Shown in pieces: positions 11,405 through 23,689 of a stretch of 64,000 nucleotides of DNA. Each line of letters opens with the position of its first letter. Within the stretch, counting starts at the first letter, position 1. The position numbers and the translations under genes are program-made. A model generated the notes under the pieces. That model ran no database searches and was not told the origin of the DNA. It was given only the letters and a program-made list of their open reading frames with translations. Source of the DNA: Phylloscopus collybita (Eukaryota; Chordata; Aves; Passeriformes; Phylloscopidae); NCBI GenBank assembly GCA_027886175.1, contig JAJNNQ010000137.1, positions 2,422,001 to 2,486,000 on the forward strand, given 5' to 3'.

Positions 11405-11545
11405 CACCCCTGACAGGTCAAACAGGGCTCTGAACAACCTGATGCAGTGGAAGATGTCTCTTCTCCTTGCAGGAGGTTGGACTGAGTGACCTTTAAGGGT
11501 CCCTTGTAACCCAAACCACTCTGTGACTCTACAGTTCCATGACCC
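11405..11545 (+). mobile_element. CR1 LINE 3' fragment
   Basis: Plus-strand CR1 tail: 'ctctgaacaacctgatgcag', 'aggttggactgagtgacc', 'tttaagggtcccttgtaacc', 'ccactctgtgactctac'. Confidence 0.85.
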
Positions 11546-13060
11546 AGAGGGCCCTGCACAGTGTGGGAGCACATTTCTGCAGAATGGCCTGCAAGGAAAA
11601 ATCCACATTAAATGCCTTTGCAGGGACAGTCCTCAAGCCTCACCAGTCCAAGCCTTTGCACCTTAGACTGTGACAGAGGTCCTGAGTTTGAGATTCCACA
11701 TTGCTCCCCAGGGAATGCTGTCACTGGAGTGACTCTCTGCCATCAGGATGTTTGCAGTCTGGGTCCACACTGAGAACCTCCACAAACCACGACCCTGAGC
11801 TTGCCTGCCCATCATTAGGCATTACCTGATCATCCTTTGAGATTGTTCCCTAGGGAAATGTGCTTCCCTCCCCAGCAAAGCCATCCCAGGGATGGAGCAC
11901 TGGTGAACTGAGAGGTGCAGGGGTGGCTACAGACACGTCTCACCTTCCTTGCTGGGTTTTCATGTTGAAAAGCTGCTCAGTGCAGCTCCTTTTCCACAGT
12001 CAGGCTTACAACAGGGAAAAAGTCCAGGTGTTTCTGAAACAACTGGATGTTGAAAATTCACCAGTGTTTCATGCTCAGAACACTCAGCATGTAAAGTAAG
12101 GAAAACTTTGATTTCAGTGAGATTTAGAATCTAATGTTACATTTGCTTCAATATTTTTTTCCCTAGAAATTCTCAGTTCTTTACAGACAAAACCCAAGAA
12201 TCTCATACAGGAGTCCCAGTGGCTGAAGATGAACAATAAACAGCAACAAAACACAATAAAATTTGCTGAAAAACTTGGGATTTCTACCTCGTTTCTCCCT
12301 TTCCCAGCTCTCAAGATACATGGTCTGAAGTTTCTGACCTGTAACTATCCAGTGGTGTGGAGCAGGTTCTGCCTCTGTTTCCCCCCCAATAAGGAAGACC
12401 AGGTGAATTTTGCCCCAACAAGCAACACCAGGTGAATTTCTCATGAGCTCAGGGTACATTTTGAATTTAAAATATGGTCCAGACAATGCCTTTGCAGCAG
12501 CCCTGTGCTGGTTTTTTCCAATTAGCTATGACTGTGGATACAGGCTTGAAGGGATGAATTTCTTGTTACTGCTCTCATACAAACAGGGCCCTAAGCTCTG
12601 GAGAGCTGCAGCACCACTAAGACAGAAAAGAATAAAAAGAGTTTTTACATAAATTTAAAATGGAGAAAGAATTTCATCTCAAAGCTTTATTTGTCTGTTC
12701 TTAATGCCCATTGCTCCTGGTTCATGCTCAGCTGTTGATCACGTCTATGAGGGTGGCCAGATCCAGCTCTTGGTTTGGGTGCTCCCTCCCAAGTTTGGGA
12801 AATGCCAAAGATGAGGTGGCAGCCACCTCTGGGAATGCAGAAAGACTGTCAAAAAACCACATCTCCGTGTGTGTAACAGACTGCTACCAGATCCAACAAA
12901 TATTAGCTGGCTGCACCATGCAAACCCTGCCTGTGAGCAGGGCCTGAGCATCGCTTTCCCTTGTGGAACTCTAACTCAGATGAGTCCTCAGCAAGGAGCT
13001 GATGCCTTAGATTTTAGCTTTCATAGTTTCAGATTCTGTGCCACCTAAGGACGTCGTTTT
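11546..13060. other. unassigned intergenic stretch
   Basis: No gene recognised. A short direct repeat 'accaggtgaattt' occurs twice around 12,399-12,440. Otherwise single-copy. Confidence 0.45.
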
Positions 13061-13065
13061 GAGCC

Positions 13066-13448
13066 TCATATTAAGTGCTAGTAAGCTCTCTTCACAGAAC
13101 AAGTAAACAAAACAAATCTTTTCCTGCTGAGGACCAAGGACAACTTTCAGCCCAGAAAGCACAAACAAGGGTGGACTGAAGGGAGGAACAAGAAGGATGG
13201 GACCTCACACCCTGAAGCTGTAATTGAACATTTAAACCCCAATATGCAAATGGGCCAAAACTTATAAAAATGTAAAATCTCATGATCAAGCAGCCATTTT
13301 GTGTGGCCATTCCTAACCCACCCTGGGTGCAGCCTTGGTCAGGCTCCTGTAATGCCCAGGGTGGGTCCTGGAAACCTTTTAATAAATATCTGCTTTATTC
13401 TCTAGCTCTGTCCAGCCTCTGTTTCAGGTCAGCCTTCCTAAAGCATCA
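13066..13448 (+). mobile_element. short solo LTR of an endogenous retrovirus
   Basis: A 383-bp segment flanked by direct repeats GAGCC (13,061-13,065 and 13,449-13,453), the length expected for some retroviral target duplications. It has a TATA-like 'cttataaaaatg' near 13,261 and a polyadenylation signal AATAAA at 13,381. It ends with 'gctctgtccagcctctg' and 'cagccttcctaaagcatca', a wording I associate with passerine LTRs. The right edge ends in CA. The left edge reads TC rather than the usual TG, so either it has mutated or the true edge lies slightly further in. No internal viral genes are present. Confidence 0.65.
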
Positions 13449-13453
13449 GAGCC

Positions 13454-14654
13454 CAATGTGATTTCTGATTGTTGAAGCAGCTACATCCTAATTAAGTGAA
13501 GGAATGAGAGAAAACAGCTGCCTTCCTTAAAAGAGACCCTCCTTACAGATCTCGTGTTAACAGGAGGAACAGGAAGATGCCAACAGCTGCGTGGAATCAC
13601 TGTAATTAAAAAAGGGAAAAAAGAAAACTTTCCAGTAAGCAGAGAGCTGTGGGCGTCCTGCAGTGGGGAAAGGTTAATTCCAGCCTCATCTCCCAGCTGG
13701 CTCCACGAGGACAGAGGTTAAAGATGAAGCTGTAACACACACATGTCAACACAGCTCAGATCTCTGCCTAGCAGTCACCCTCCCAGGGTCTGCCCTGAAA
13801 AAACCACATCCCTCCTGTTTGGTGAAGAGAATCCACCTCCCAGCACGTTTTAATGGAGTTAAAAAAAAAATAAATTAAGTGTTATTAAATATGAATGCTT
13901 AAGAGGCTGTGTCTCCAATTGAGACGTCTGGTCTCAGGCTGCAGAAGACAAGCATTGAAAAGAGAGATCTCTCAGGGGCTCCCAGAGAGACAAACTTCTG
14001 AAAATAACTGGAAGCTGGAAAATATCTGAAGGGGGATATTACATGTGCTTGCCCTGCTTGGACCTCTCCCCTAGGGTCTGCTTGCAGCCACACTTCTGTT
14101 ACCTTTCCTGTTACAGAGAGGATGAGCCTGTCCTACCAGAGCCAAACACACCTGTCCAAGAAGAGAAAAAAACTAAAGGGAGACGGGGAAAATATTAAAA
14201 AAAAAAAAAAAAAAGTGTTTAAAGCCCAGGAGCAGGTAGGCTGCTAAATGGTGCTTTGAGGGGTGTCCTGGCTGGACAAGGGAACAGAAACTGTCCCAGC
14301 TGCCTCTCTCCCACCCTGGTTTGCTCCCTTGCCAAGGTTGTTCACAAGGAGATCCTGATGTTTACTGAGGCCTCGGAGGAGGGAGGTATAAATGCAAAGA
14401 TGAAGGAAAAGAGCAACCAGGACCTCAACAAGAGGCTGTGTGTGGAAGGGTGGCTGCTCATTTCTGCACTGCAGAAAGGACACAGGCCAGAGTATGCTGC
14501 AAACCATCTTGTGACAACACCCCCATGCCCTGCAGGAACGTTTTTGCCAAGATAAGCATCCTCTAGGTTGTTCTGTGGCTGGCTGTGGTTAATACAGATA
14601 GGTGATGGAATTTAGCTGGGACTTCACAGCTCAGTGGTAACCAATACAGACAGT
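13454..14654. other. unassigned intergenic stretch with A tracts
   Basis: Holds an A run near 13,861 and an 18-base A run at 14,197-14,214. No gene or named repeat was recognised. AT-rich DNA at 13,840-13,905 could be conserved non-coding sequence, which cannot be judged here. Confidence 0.45.
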
Positions 14655-14995
14655 CATGGAGTCATGGGGTGGTTTGGATTGGGAGGGAACCAAAGGTCAC
14701 CCAGTTCCAACCCTCTGCCATGGGCAGGGACACCTTCCACTGTCCCAGGTTGCTCCAAGCCCCAATGTCCAGCCTGATCTTGGACATTTCCAGGGATCCA
14801 GGGGCAGTCACAGCTTCTCTGGGCACCCTGTGCCAGGGCCTCCCCACCCTGATAGGGAAAAATTCCTTCCTAGTATCTCATCTAAATCTCTCCTCTTTTA
14901 GTTTAAATATGTTCCCCCTCTTCCTTTCACTATCTGTCCCTGTAAAAACCCACTCTTCCTCTTTTTTACAGCCCTCTTTAACTATTGGAAGCCTG
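14655..14995 (-). mobile_element. CR1 LINE 3' region
   Basis: Reverse-strand CR1: 'ggtggtttggattgggaggg', 'gggcagggacaccttccac', 'gggcagtcacagcttctctg', 'cctagtatctcatctaaa', then 'cagccctctttaactattgg'. About 340 bp of the 3' region is kept. Confidence 0.9.
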
Positions 14996-15097
14996 GAAGG
15001 CTGGAATGGCTTTACTCCCTGGCTCTGAGGGTACCTACCCTCAAAACCATTTTGGAAAGATGCATCACTCTCCCCTATTTTGACAGCAATTCCTTCT
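14945..15097. repeat. dispersed duplicate, copy B
   Basis: Partner of 8440-8580. The match starts inside the CR1 ('acccactcttcctctttt') and continues beyond it. It runs through 'ctggaatggctttactccc' and 'gaaagatgcatcactctccc' and ends near 'gacagcaattcctt'. Copy B has a few extra bases in the middle. Confidence 0.85.
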
Positions 15098-16104
15098 CTA
15101 AGCCCCTGTCCTCAGCTTTGCTCCTCAAAAGCCTTGTGCCTCAGCAGAACCACAGGATCTACCCTCACCCATATTTTTCTCCATGCAACCCTGACTGAAC
15201 TTGCCCTTCTGCCACACTTCAGCATGCCAGAAGGCTGATGCATTAAAAAAACTCATGTATTGAAGCAGCACTGCTCATTCCCAGGTATCAGAAAGTCTCT
15301 GCTGCTCTCTTGGAAATCAGAAAGCTGTCCTTGAAATGACTGGAAGGAAAACAAATTAAGCAGCCCTTACACTTGTGTTTCCATGAGTTTAACTAGTGTG
15401 ACTTGGTGCTGGGGTGTCCATAAGAAAATCCCAATCTCATCCCCTGCAGAAGTGTTTTTTTACCAGAAAAAATAAATTATTCCTTCACTACCAATCTCAA
15501 GAAGTGCAATTTAAGTTTAGGGTTTGAAAATGGGATAGGAATGTAGGATACAAAAACATGGATCGTCCAATGGAGAAGTGTGTAAGCTACAGAGCAAACT
15601 GAGAAGGACATTAGCTAAATCCTTGGAAGATTGCAGAGCAACATAAATCTTACCCCTACCTGAAATGTGATTCCCTGCACGGGGGGTCTGGGTGACCTTT
15701 ACCTCTGAAGGTTTCCTGTTGGCATCCAACCTCTTGCACTTTGAGCTTTGGACAGCACAGGCCAGGGAGTGGATTTTAAGTTCCTTCTAAAATTTTGTGG
15801 AAAACAAACCAGTTTTAGGTGGATGCTTTTTCAAGTGACCAAATTTTTGTTTGTTTTGTGGCTGGAAATGTTTTCTTATAGTGGCTTATCCTTGTGTGTT
15901 TGTTTGCTTGTTTGTTTTATGAAAAACCCAGAGGTGGGAAAAACAAACCAACAAAACAAGTTTTTCACCAAAAAGGCTGAATTCTCTGAAAGATTTAGAG
16001 AGTTTTGGGTTTTTTTTCTTTTGAGAGAGGAAGGTGGCGTGTTTGAAAAACAAGAAGTTAAAAAAATCAGAAAGCTGTGGTGAAGTGTTTGCCTGCAAAG
16101 ATAG
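15098..16104. other. unassigned intergenic stretch
   Basis: No gene recognised. A GTTT-rich patch lies at about 15,845-15,925. The open plus frame at 15,748-16,083 is low complexity and lacks splice context. Confidence 0.45.
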
Positions 16105-16405
16105 GGAGACTTTTTACAAGAACTTCTGGTGATAGGACAAAGAGAAATGATTTCAAACTAAATGAGTGTAGATTCAAACTACACGTAAAGAAGAAATTAT
16201 TTATGGTGGGAGTGCTGAAAACACTGGCACAGGTTGTCTAGGAAGGTGGTAGATGTCCCATCCCTGGAAGTGTGCAAGGCTGCGTTAGACAGGGCTTGGA
16301 GCAAATTTGTCCAGGGAAAACTGTCCCTGCCAATGGCAGGAGGTGGAATGAGATGAGCTTTTGAGTTCCCTTCAAACCCAAACTGTTTTAGTATTCCATG
16401 ATCCT
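16105..16405 (+). mobile_element. CR1 LINE 3' end
   Basis: Plus-strand, older CR1: 'ggacaaagagaaatgatttc', 'aaacactggcacaggttgtc', 'gtcccatccctggaagtgtg', 'cagggcttggagcaaat', 'gagttcccttcaaaccc' and a decayed terminal 'ttccatgatcctgtg'. Confidence 0.85.
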
Positions 16406-18292
16406 GTGAATGAAACTCAAGGGATGTTCTTGGAGGATCCCTTTCTCTATCCCCTGGGCCTGTTTGAAATGGTAAGAAATTGGATTGAGGACTTCCATGG
16501 GGGAGTTCTGGGGCTCAGTTCTGTGGCTGGGCCCTCTCTTTCATCCCCAAAATGTAGGACTGAGGGCTGAAATGATGTTAAGGGTTATGGGGTGACAATA
16601 TTCCTACAGCTCCTCCCTTGCAACACAACAGAGACATTGAGTCTACACAGCTCCCCTCCTCCATCCCCTACCCTGTTATATCACAGCCATTCTCAGTTTT
16701 CCCCTCAATTCTGAGTCATTTCTGTTGCTTTTCTTCAAAATAGGAAATAGAAGGGGTGGGTTTGCTTTTCTATAATTATTTATTATTAAGCACTCACTTG
16801 CAGCAAAGAAAGAAATGAGAATTTGCACCAGACAAGCAGTATCATGCTGAAAAATAGGAAAAGAAATATTTCAATCCTTTCTGAGAAAACAAGTCAGAGG
16901 CAACCTCTGGGAATCAAATAAAGTGCACATACACACAAACAGCAAAACCCAAACATGCTACATATTAATTCAAGCCAACTTATTTTTCAGAGTAGAACTT
17001 GGAAAGCATAAACAAGTTACAACAAAAACAGAGGAAATTGGCTGGCATTTCCCAGTCTTCCTTTCACAGTTTTTGAAGATGTTTGATAAGAGATCCTCTC
17101 GATCTTTTGAAGTCAGGGACAGTCCAATTCCAATGCCAACCAAAAAGCAGAGTCATCACTTCCAAAGGAAATAATGGATTCCATCCCTGCTGCATAAAGG
17201 CCAGACTCCATCCTATGGATCACAGCTCCTCCTCCAGAGGGACAAAGGAGATCAGAAGGTGCCTGAGACACCCCAGCCAGAGTCTTTCTGATCAGGGGGA
17301 CTCATTAAAGGACAAATACCCAGAGGAAATGGACTCAGCCTCTGAGAAAGAATTTCCCCTTCTGAAGACAGAATTTTTGTCATGACACATTCAATAAATA
17401 CTTAAAAGCCCTTTTTTTCAGCCTCAGGTCCCAGTGGCAAAGCACCATTTTCAGTCAGAAGCCTGGCTCCCGCACTCAGCTCTTTCCATTGATTTTCCTT
17501 GGCAGCCTCATGGATATTCCAAGGACTGGGGCCACTGGAAGGGCTTAGTTCAGCAGTTCCCAAGTTGTACAGGACCTTAAGGTCATTCAGAGTGCTCTGC
17601 ACACACACACATACACGGGCTGAACCCATGTGTGCAAATGGACAGATTTTTAAACCTGCCTTGGCAGCTTTTCCTGGGGCAGCTCTTTGGGCAGCAGGCA
17701 CAGCTGGAATATCTCAGCTCCTTCTGCCCCCGCTCACAAGGCAGTGCTGACTCAGGTGTCATTGCCAGCATGCCACATCTTCCTCCTCCTGAGGGTTGTT
17801 GTCCCTGAAAGCCACTTCAGCTGGCAGATAAAATTACTTGTGGCTTGGATAGAAACCCTCCTAAATCCCCCTCTGTGGCTCGTGGATGTACAGAAGAGCT
17901 CAGCACAGATATTAACACTCTCTGTAACAAGCACATTGCTCTCCTCAGGATGTTTGTGCTCCTGCCTGGACTGGGCTGAGCAACCTCCCCTCTGACCCAT
18001 GGCATTTCACATGTTCAAGCCTTTTTGCATGGCTTTCTAGAAAAAGTCTATTTTTCCAAGTGTAGGCAAAGCTGCCAGCACCTCCTCTTGAAGAGCATCT
18101 GTGCTTGGCTAACCAACCAGGAGTTCCTGGGGATATCCAGAGAGAGAGCTCAGAAATTTTCCAAGCTGTTCCCAGGGACATCATCTTTTAGTTCCCATTG
18201 GCTCCAGTAAGAATATTCCTCAGAAAACATTGGATACAACACTCAGAGTGGACCTCCTTTTTATCTTCTGAGTAGGTGATGTGTTGTCCTTT
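16406..18292. other. unassigned intergenic stretch
   Basis: About 1.9 kb without a recognised element. A short CA run lies at 17,600-17,612. No splice-flanked open frame stands out. Confidence 0.45.
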
Positions 18293-18294
18293 GA

Positions 18295-18365
18295 TGGTAG
18301 TGCTGGGTTAACCCTTGGACTTGATGATCTTGGTGGTTTATTAAATCTTATTAATTCTATAAATC
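18295..18365 (+). mobile_element. CR1 LINE terminal fragment
   Basis: Only the last 70 bp of a CR1 remain: 'gtgctgggttaacccttgga', 'cttgatgatcttggtgg' and a decayed end 'attaattctataaatct'. Confidence 0.7.
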
Positions 18366-18881
18366 TACTTAAAGTCAGACTCTCCTGGTGGTGGGAGTGT
18401 TTCTCTTGCTGGCCACTGATAAACCTCAAGATCACCTTCAGATCAAGTGGTGGCCTTGCATGCCAGCCTTTGCACTCATTGTACTTAACACACTCATTCC
18501 AGGTGTTCCTTTTCCAGGAAGCTCAGCCCATCTGCAGTGCTTCTCTTTTATGAGGAACATCTGAAGCTGACAATGGCACAAGGATCAGACAAGGACCTCC
18601 CTGAGGTCCCTTTCAGCCCTTAGAGTGTGACCCTGGGAGCTGGCTCCTACCAAGACTCCAGCCAGCTTGTGTGGGTGAGCAAAGCCCTGCAGGGGTCTGT
18701 TCCTCACCTTTAAATATCCAGGCAGCAAAGATGAGCAGGTCAGGTGGAGGAATCTGAATTTAGTGACAGTAAACCCTTTACCTTTGTCCTGCCAAAACTA
18801 AAAGCTCTTTTGCCTCCCCAGAACATGCAAATGTCTGGTGGTACAGCCCCTGGAGATAGCTGTCAGAATATTTTTTCAGGT
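18366..18881. other. unassigned intergenic stretch
   Basis: Nothing recognised; single-copy DNA. Confidence 0.45.
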
Positions 18882-19137
18882 TTGTGGGGGTTTTTTTTGT
18901 GTTTGTTTGGGGGGGGTTGGTTTGGTTGGTTGGTTATTTATTTATTTTGTTTTGTTTTGTTTTGTTTTGTTTTGGGGGTTTTTTGTGTGTTGGTTTTGGG
19001 GTTTGTTTGGTTGGTTGGTTGTTGTTTGGGGTTTTTGTGGGGTTTTGTTTGTGGGGTTTTTGGTTTTTTTTGGGTTTTTTTGGGTTTTTTTGGGGTTTTT
19101 TTGGGTTTTTTTGGTTTTTTTTGGTTTTTTTTTTTTT
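18882..19137. repeat. C-free G/T tract
   Basis: About 256 bases with no C at all, and A only in a short 'ttatttatttatttt' patch. It moves from GGTT-type repeats through (TTTTG)n to repeated 'gggttttttt' units. Open frames on both strands here (Phe/Gly/Trp-rich or Lys/Pro/Asn-rich) are artefacts of this composition. Confidence 0.93.
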
Positions 19138-20708
19138 AAGAACAAGCAACTTCATGCCAATTGCTGTCACAAATGTGCCTTTTTCTGCAGTTGGGGAGGT
19201 CAAGCCACAAATCCATTGGTATGAATCTCTCAGTCTCAGCTGACATCTTGTCAGGAACTGGTTAAAAGCACTTTTAGGGCTCAGAAAGAACCCTGCAGAG
19301 GACAGAAAGCCTTCACTGGGGTGAATCTCCATCTGCTCTAATAAGGACACATCCTTCCAGGGCTGCTGGGAGGACCTGTGTTCAGGAATGCTTTATTCTT
19401 GGAGGAAGCCATTAAAAAAAAAAATGAGGAAGGGTGGGGTCACAATCTCTGATGTTATAAATGAGTAAAAACTTCTTCATTAACCCATCATCTGATCTGC
19501 AGTAACTAAATACCCGTATTTGTGATCTTAACACTTAGGGATTGCCAAGGTGAAGGGCTGGCTCAGGCCACTCCTACATTTCTCCAGGTGGGAAAGCCCA
19601 CCTGGGATGTGTTCAATAATCCTTCAGCACCGTGGGTTTGTGGGCTTAGAAGAGACAGAGAGGAGTCCAAGACTGGCAAATTTTTTTGTTGCTGCTGAGT
19701 TGAGAAAAGGCTGCTGAGCCCTGACTTACAGAAACCAGTGCTCCTCTGCATCATCCAGGAACACAGGAGGTGAAAGGGAGGCTCTGGGAAAAGGAGATTT
19801 AGGTTTCAGACTGAGCAAGTCTGAGGGAAAAAAAAAACCTCTGGAAGCCATCTGACCTGGGCTTTGCTATTTACTGTGCATTTCTTGTCTGACTAACACA
19901 GCTCATAAGGCTGGAATGTGTAGTAGCCCGAGAGAGAGCCTGTTTTCATTGTATATGAAAGCATAATAAAAACAAAGCTTGCTCCCAGAGAGCTTTGGAG
20001 ACTTAGAAAAAAAATGCTGCTCATATTTGAGAAGAGCAGAAGGATGAAAAAGAAAACAGTGACACACCCAGGAGTAAACAGAAGGTAGAACTGGGCAGGA
20101 GATGAACCCAGGTATCCTGGCAGCCTGCTGCTTTGTCCTCTTGCCCTCTCTGACTGACAGAATGAAAAGCTGGAGGAAGGGAAGGACTGGCACATGGCAA
20201 AAATAGGCAAAAACAGGCAAAAACAGGCAGATGTGATTTTTTAGGAAGGACACCTGTTTGCAGGGGCAGCAGATTTCCTTATCTCCTTGATGCTTCAACG
20301 TGTTCTCTGAGCATAATTATTCACTGTCCCCTTCTACCACCGGTATCAAAAGCAGCAGAAAGGCACTGATCCTCTTTTCCTGTGCTTCCCATCCCCATCC
20401 ATTTTCCCCCCTTGACATTTGCTGTGGGCACAGAGTGTGCAGCCCAGTCACAGAGCAGTGGCCCTCTGTGATGAACTGCCTCTCCTCCTGGGTGGTGTTT
20501 GCTCTGCCAAAGAGACAGCCCTGGATCAGGCAAAGGAGCAGCAGAGAGCCCATAAAGGAGATAATTTATCCCTTTCCCAGACACATCCATGAAAGCAACT
20601 TATCTTCCCCTTCATCCACCCAGAGCCAGGATGTGGCTCTTATCTGTCTGTAAACCAGGCAGAGTGGAGCATGTTGCCCTTTAAGGTCAACCTGTTGAAA
20701 AAGAAGGG
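19138..20708. other. unassigned intergenic stretch
   Basis: No gene recognised. Three copies of a 10-bp AGGCAAAAAC-like unit lie at about 20,195-20,230. Otherwise single-copy. Confidence 0.45.
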
Positions 20709-20785
20709 AAAAAAAAAAAAAAAAGAAAAAGAAAAAGAAAAAGAAAAAGAAAAAGAAAAAAGAAAAAAAAAAAGAAAAAAAAAAA
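20709..20785. repeat. A-rich (AAAAAG)n microsatellite
   Basis: A run of A followed by regular GAAAAA units and then longer A runs, about 77 bp. The all-Phe open frame on the minus strand is caused by this tract. Confidence 0.93.
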
Positions 20786-20967
20786 GGGCGAAGAAGTAGC
20801 ATTTCTAGGCTTTGTTTTTTTAGGCTTTGTTTTTATTCCTAGCAGCTCGGGTGTGTTGGACATTCCTGTTGTCATCATGGCAATCCCTGGGAAATGGGAC
20901 CTGTGCCTGCTTTCTGTGTTCCTCTTGGAGCTCCTATCCTTGATGTTTGAGCTCCATTTGCACAGGG

Positions 20968-21395
20968 CTAGCCCAGAGGAGGCCACAAAGATGCTTTGAG
21001 GGCTGCAACACCTCTGCCATGATGAAGTCTGGAGAAGAGAAGGCTTTGGGGAGACCTTATTGCAGCCTTTCAGTGCATGAAGGGGATTAAGAGATGGAAT
21101 AAGACTTTTACAAGGAAATGCAGTGACAAGACAAGAGACAAGAGTTTTAAACTGAATAGGGTAGGTTTTGATTGAATATAAGGAAGGAGTTCCTGGCTGG
21201 GAGGTGGTGAGGCCCTGGCACAGGTTTCCTACAGAAGCTGTGGCTGCCCCTGGATCCCTGGAAATGTCCAAGGCCAGGTTGGACAGAGCTTGGAGCAACC
21301 TGGGATAGTGGAAGGTGTCCCTGCCCATGGCAAGGGTGGGAGTGGTGACCTTTAAGGTCCCTTCCAAAGCCAGTCATGCTCTGATTCCATGGTTT
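20968..21395 (+). mobile_element. CR1 LINE 3' region
   Basis: Plus-strand CR1 of about 430 bp. It includes the ORF2 end ('gggctgcaacacctctgcc', 'gtctggagaagagaaggc'), the body ('ccttattgcagcctttcag', 'gccctggcacaggtttcc') and 'gacagagcttggagcaacc'. Its 3' tail reads 'cctttaaggtcccttccaaa' and 'ctctgattccatgg'. Confidence 0.92.
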
Positions 21396-21989
21396 TGTGC
21401 ACAGGCAGCTGGACAATAGAGTCAGTGAGGTGTTACACAACCTCTGCTAACAGAAAGCTCTGTAGTGGGTGAGGTGAATCACATTCCTACCAACCCTGGC
21501 TCTCTGTGGAGCCTCAGTCCCCAGCTCAGGAGTGGCCTCTGGCACAGGAGATGCCCAGTTCAAACGGGGTGAAGCCACTCTCAAAGCTCAGTCAGATGAA
21601 TCCCACCCTGGTGACTCAGGGAGAAGGAATTGCAGTAATACAGGCATGTGTGATGAAGTATTTCCTTTCATTTCTCTTCCAGCCTGACTCCTGGTCATTT
21701 TTACTGCATGCTTCTTGGTTCCTGTGTTATGAACAATAGTGAGTAACCACTTCCTACTCACCTTCTCCATTCCTCCCCACTGCTCATAGTTCTAAAATGT
21801 GATTTTAGAAAAGAAACTGGAATGATTCCACACAAAAGACAAGGCTACACTGCAGATTTGAGCAGCTCCATGCCATTATTACTCTCTGTTTCACTCTGTT
21901 CCTCTGTTCACTATTCCCTTCCAGTAATTCCTAACATTCAGTTCCCCTGGGCTCTGATGCCAAGATCTCTTTTCTGAGTGGAAATTGCT
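21396..21989. other. unassigned intergenic stretch
   Basis: No recognised element. Confidence 0.45.
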
Positions 21990-22410
21990 ACCCCAGAGAG
22001 CATCGCTGTGTATAAATATTTAGAGCTGCATTTCCCACATGTGCACTACTTTGCATTTACCAACACTCAGTTTCACCTGTCTCTTTCTTGCCCAGTGTTG
22101 AGATGATCCTACAACTCCTGATGGGAATGTTAGTTTCAATTACCATGAATAATTCTGTGTCATCAGCAAATTCCATCACTCTTTTATTGTCAGCCTTTTC
22201 CAGATCATTTAAAAGTGCATTCAAGAACACAGTTCCCAGTGGAAAACCCTGCAGGACTCTCCTGGCAGTGTTTTCCATCATCAAAACCAATCAATTCTTT
22301 GTTCCTTACCTTTTAATAAATTAGTAATCCACAAGAATAATTAATCCCACAACTCCATTTTTTTGACTGTTCTGTTGGAAGACCACGCTGACAGCTCCCC
22401 CATTTCCACT
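21990..22410 (-). mobile_element. ancient CR1/L3-like LINE remnant
   Basis: Heavily diverged reverse-strand LINE. The order of phrases fits the 3' non-coding part of the old amniote CR1/L3 group. 'tttgcatttaccaacactc' and 'tgagatgatcctacaactcc' are followed by 'ctgtgtcatcagcaaattcc'. Then come 'ttccagatcatttaaaagtg' and 'taataaattagtaatccac'. Divergence is far higher than for the other CR1 copies in the window, so it is an old insertion. Confidence 0.65.
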
Positions 22411-23689
22411 GCACCAGCTGGGTGATTTTATCAGGTGTTCACAAACCCCTTCAAAACAACCCCTTGATTTGTGGGGATTAATTCCTCTGAAAGAAGAGTT
22501 GCCTTTCCCCCGTGTTGCATTTGGCCCTGGGACCATGGATGCTGCTCCTCCTTGCAGAGCCCACCAGTGAGTTTAATTCAGATGTCAGCATTCATTTCCC
22601 AGGTCCTCATGGTGCCCTTCTCAAAAATTCCCAGCACAATTGCTGTTTTATATTCCCCTGCAGCTAAGTCTGATTGAAGTGACAAGCTTCACACCACGAT
22701 TAATAATACAGTAGTTTTGTGTCTCCATTCCCTCCTGAATCATGTTTCCTTTCTTTTCATTGACTCTTTATAATTTATTTTACTAACCCTTCCGTTAGGG
22801 ATCACTCCTGTGATTGACTCTCTCCCTCTTCTTCCCCAAGATAAATGTTGGTGTAGGGACCATCTGAAACTACTCCACATTTAACAGGATTGGAAGAATT
22901 CATCAAACCTTTCTGCTGCACACAGTGACCATCTCATCTTTGCACATCTCCTTTATTCCACTCAAAAGTCCCAGAGAGTCCCTGACAGATTCTTGTACCA
23001 GAAAATTGGAGCGAGGTTTTGTTGATATTTCATTCCTTTAGTAAAATGCTTCCTCAAATCTTGTTGGCATAATTTATTGATAAACTTCCAGATATTGAGT
23101 TTCTTCCATGCCTCATTTCTCATTTAGATCATTTTACAGATTTTGTTTTGCTTCAATCATTTTTAGTCTTTTCCCAGACACTTATTTATCTACATTTAGT
23201 CTTTTTTCAAAATCTTTTTAATACATGACATATATTTATCTTCTGAGCATCCAGTTTGTTGCCTGCAAAGTATTTACTCTACCATATATAAGAACTTTGG
23301 TATTTTTGCCATCTCGTGTAGTTTCTTTTTGAAAGTTTCCCCCTTTTTGATTAAGTTCAACCCCTTTTGGGGCATAAAGTTTCATTAGTGGGCTTTTTTA
23401 TCTTATCCTCTCCTTGCAAATATTTGAGTTTATGTACATTATGTTCACTGTCACAGTACAACACAGGTTGCCTTTGGAAGCTGCTGGAATTCCCAGGCTT
23501 CAGGAGCAAGGAAATAAAACCTGGTGATTCCTCCTGTATCATGCCATTCTTTGCATAGTTTTTTTTTTAACCACTTTTATACCTCTGCTAGAGAGCAGAA
23601 AAAGCTGGTCTCTGAGAGGTGAGAGTACACGGAGGATGACCCATCATTAAATCACAGTCTGATTATAATCAGAGTTAATTTCAAAGTTA
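22411..23689. other. AT-rich stretch, possibly older LINE relics
   Basis: Low-GC DNA with long T-rich phrases lying between two ancient LINE pieces. Parts (for example 22,415-22,470 and 23,440-23,540) vaguely resemble upstream segments of the same LINE group. I cannot support boundaries. Confidence 0.35.

Noticed and set aside
19060..19137. Telomere-like G/T repeat
   Set aside because: Units are GGGTTTTTTT and related, not the vertebrate TTAGGG; it is a simple G/T tract.
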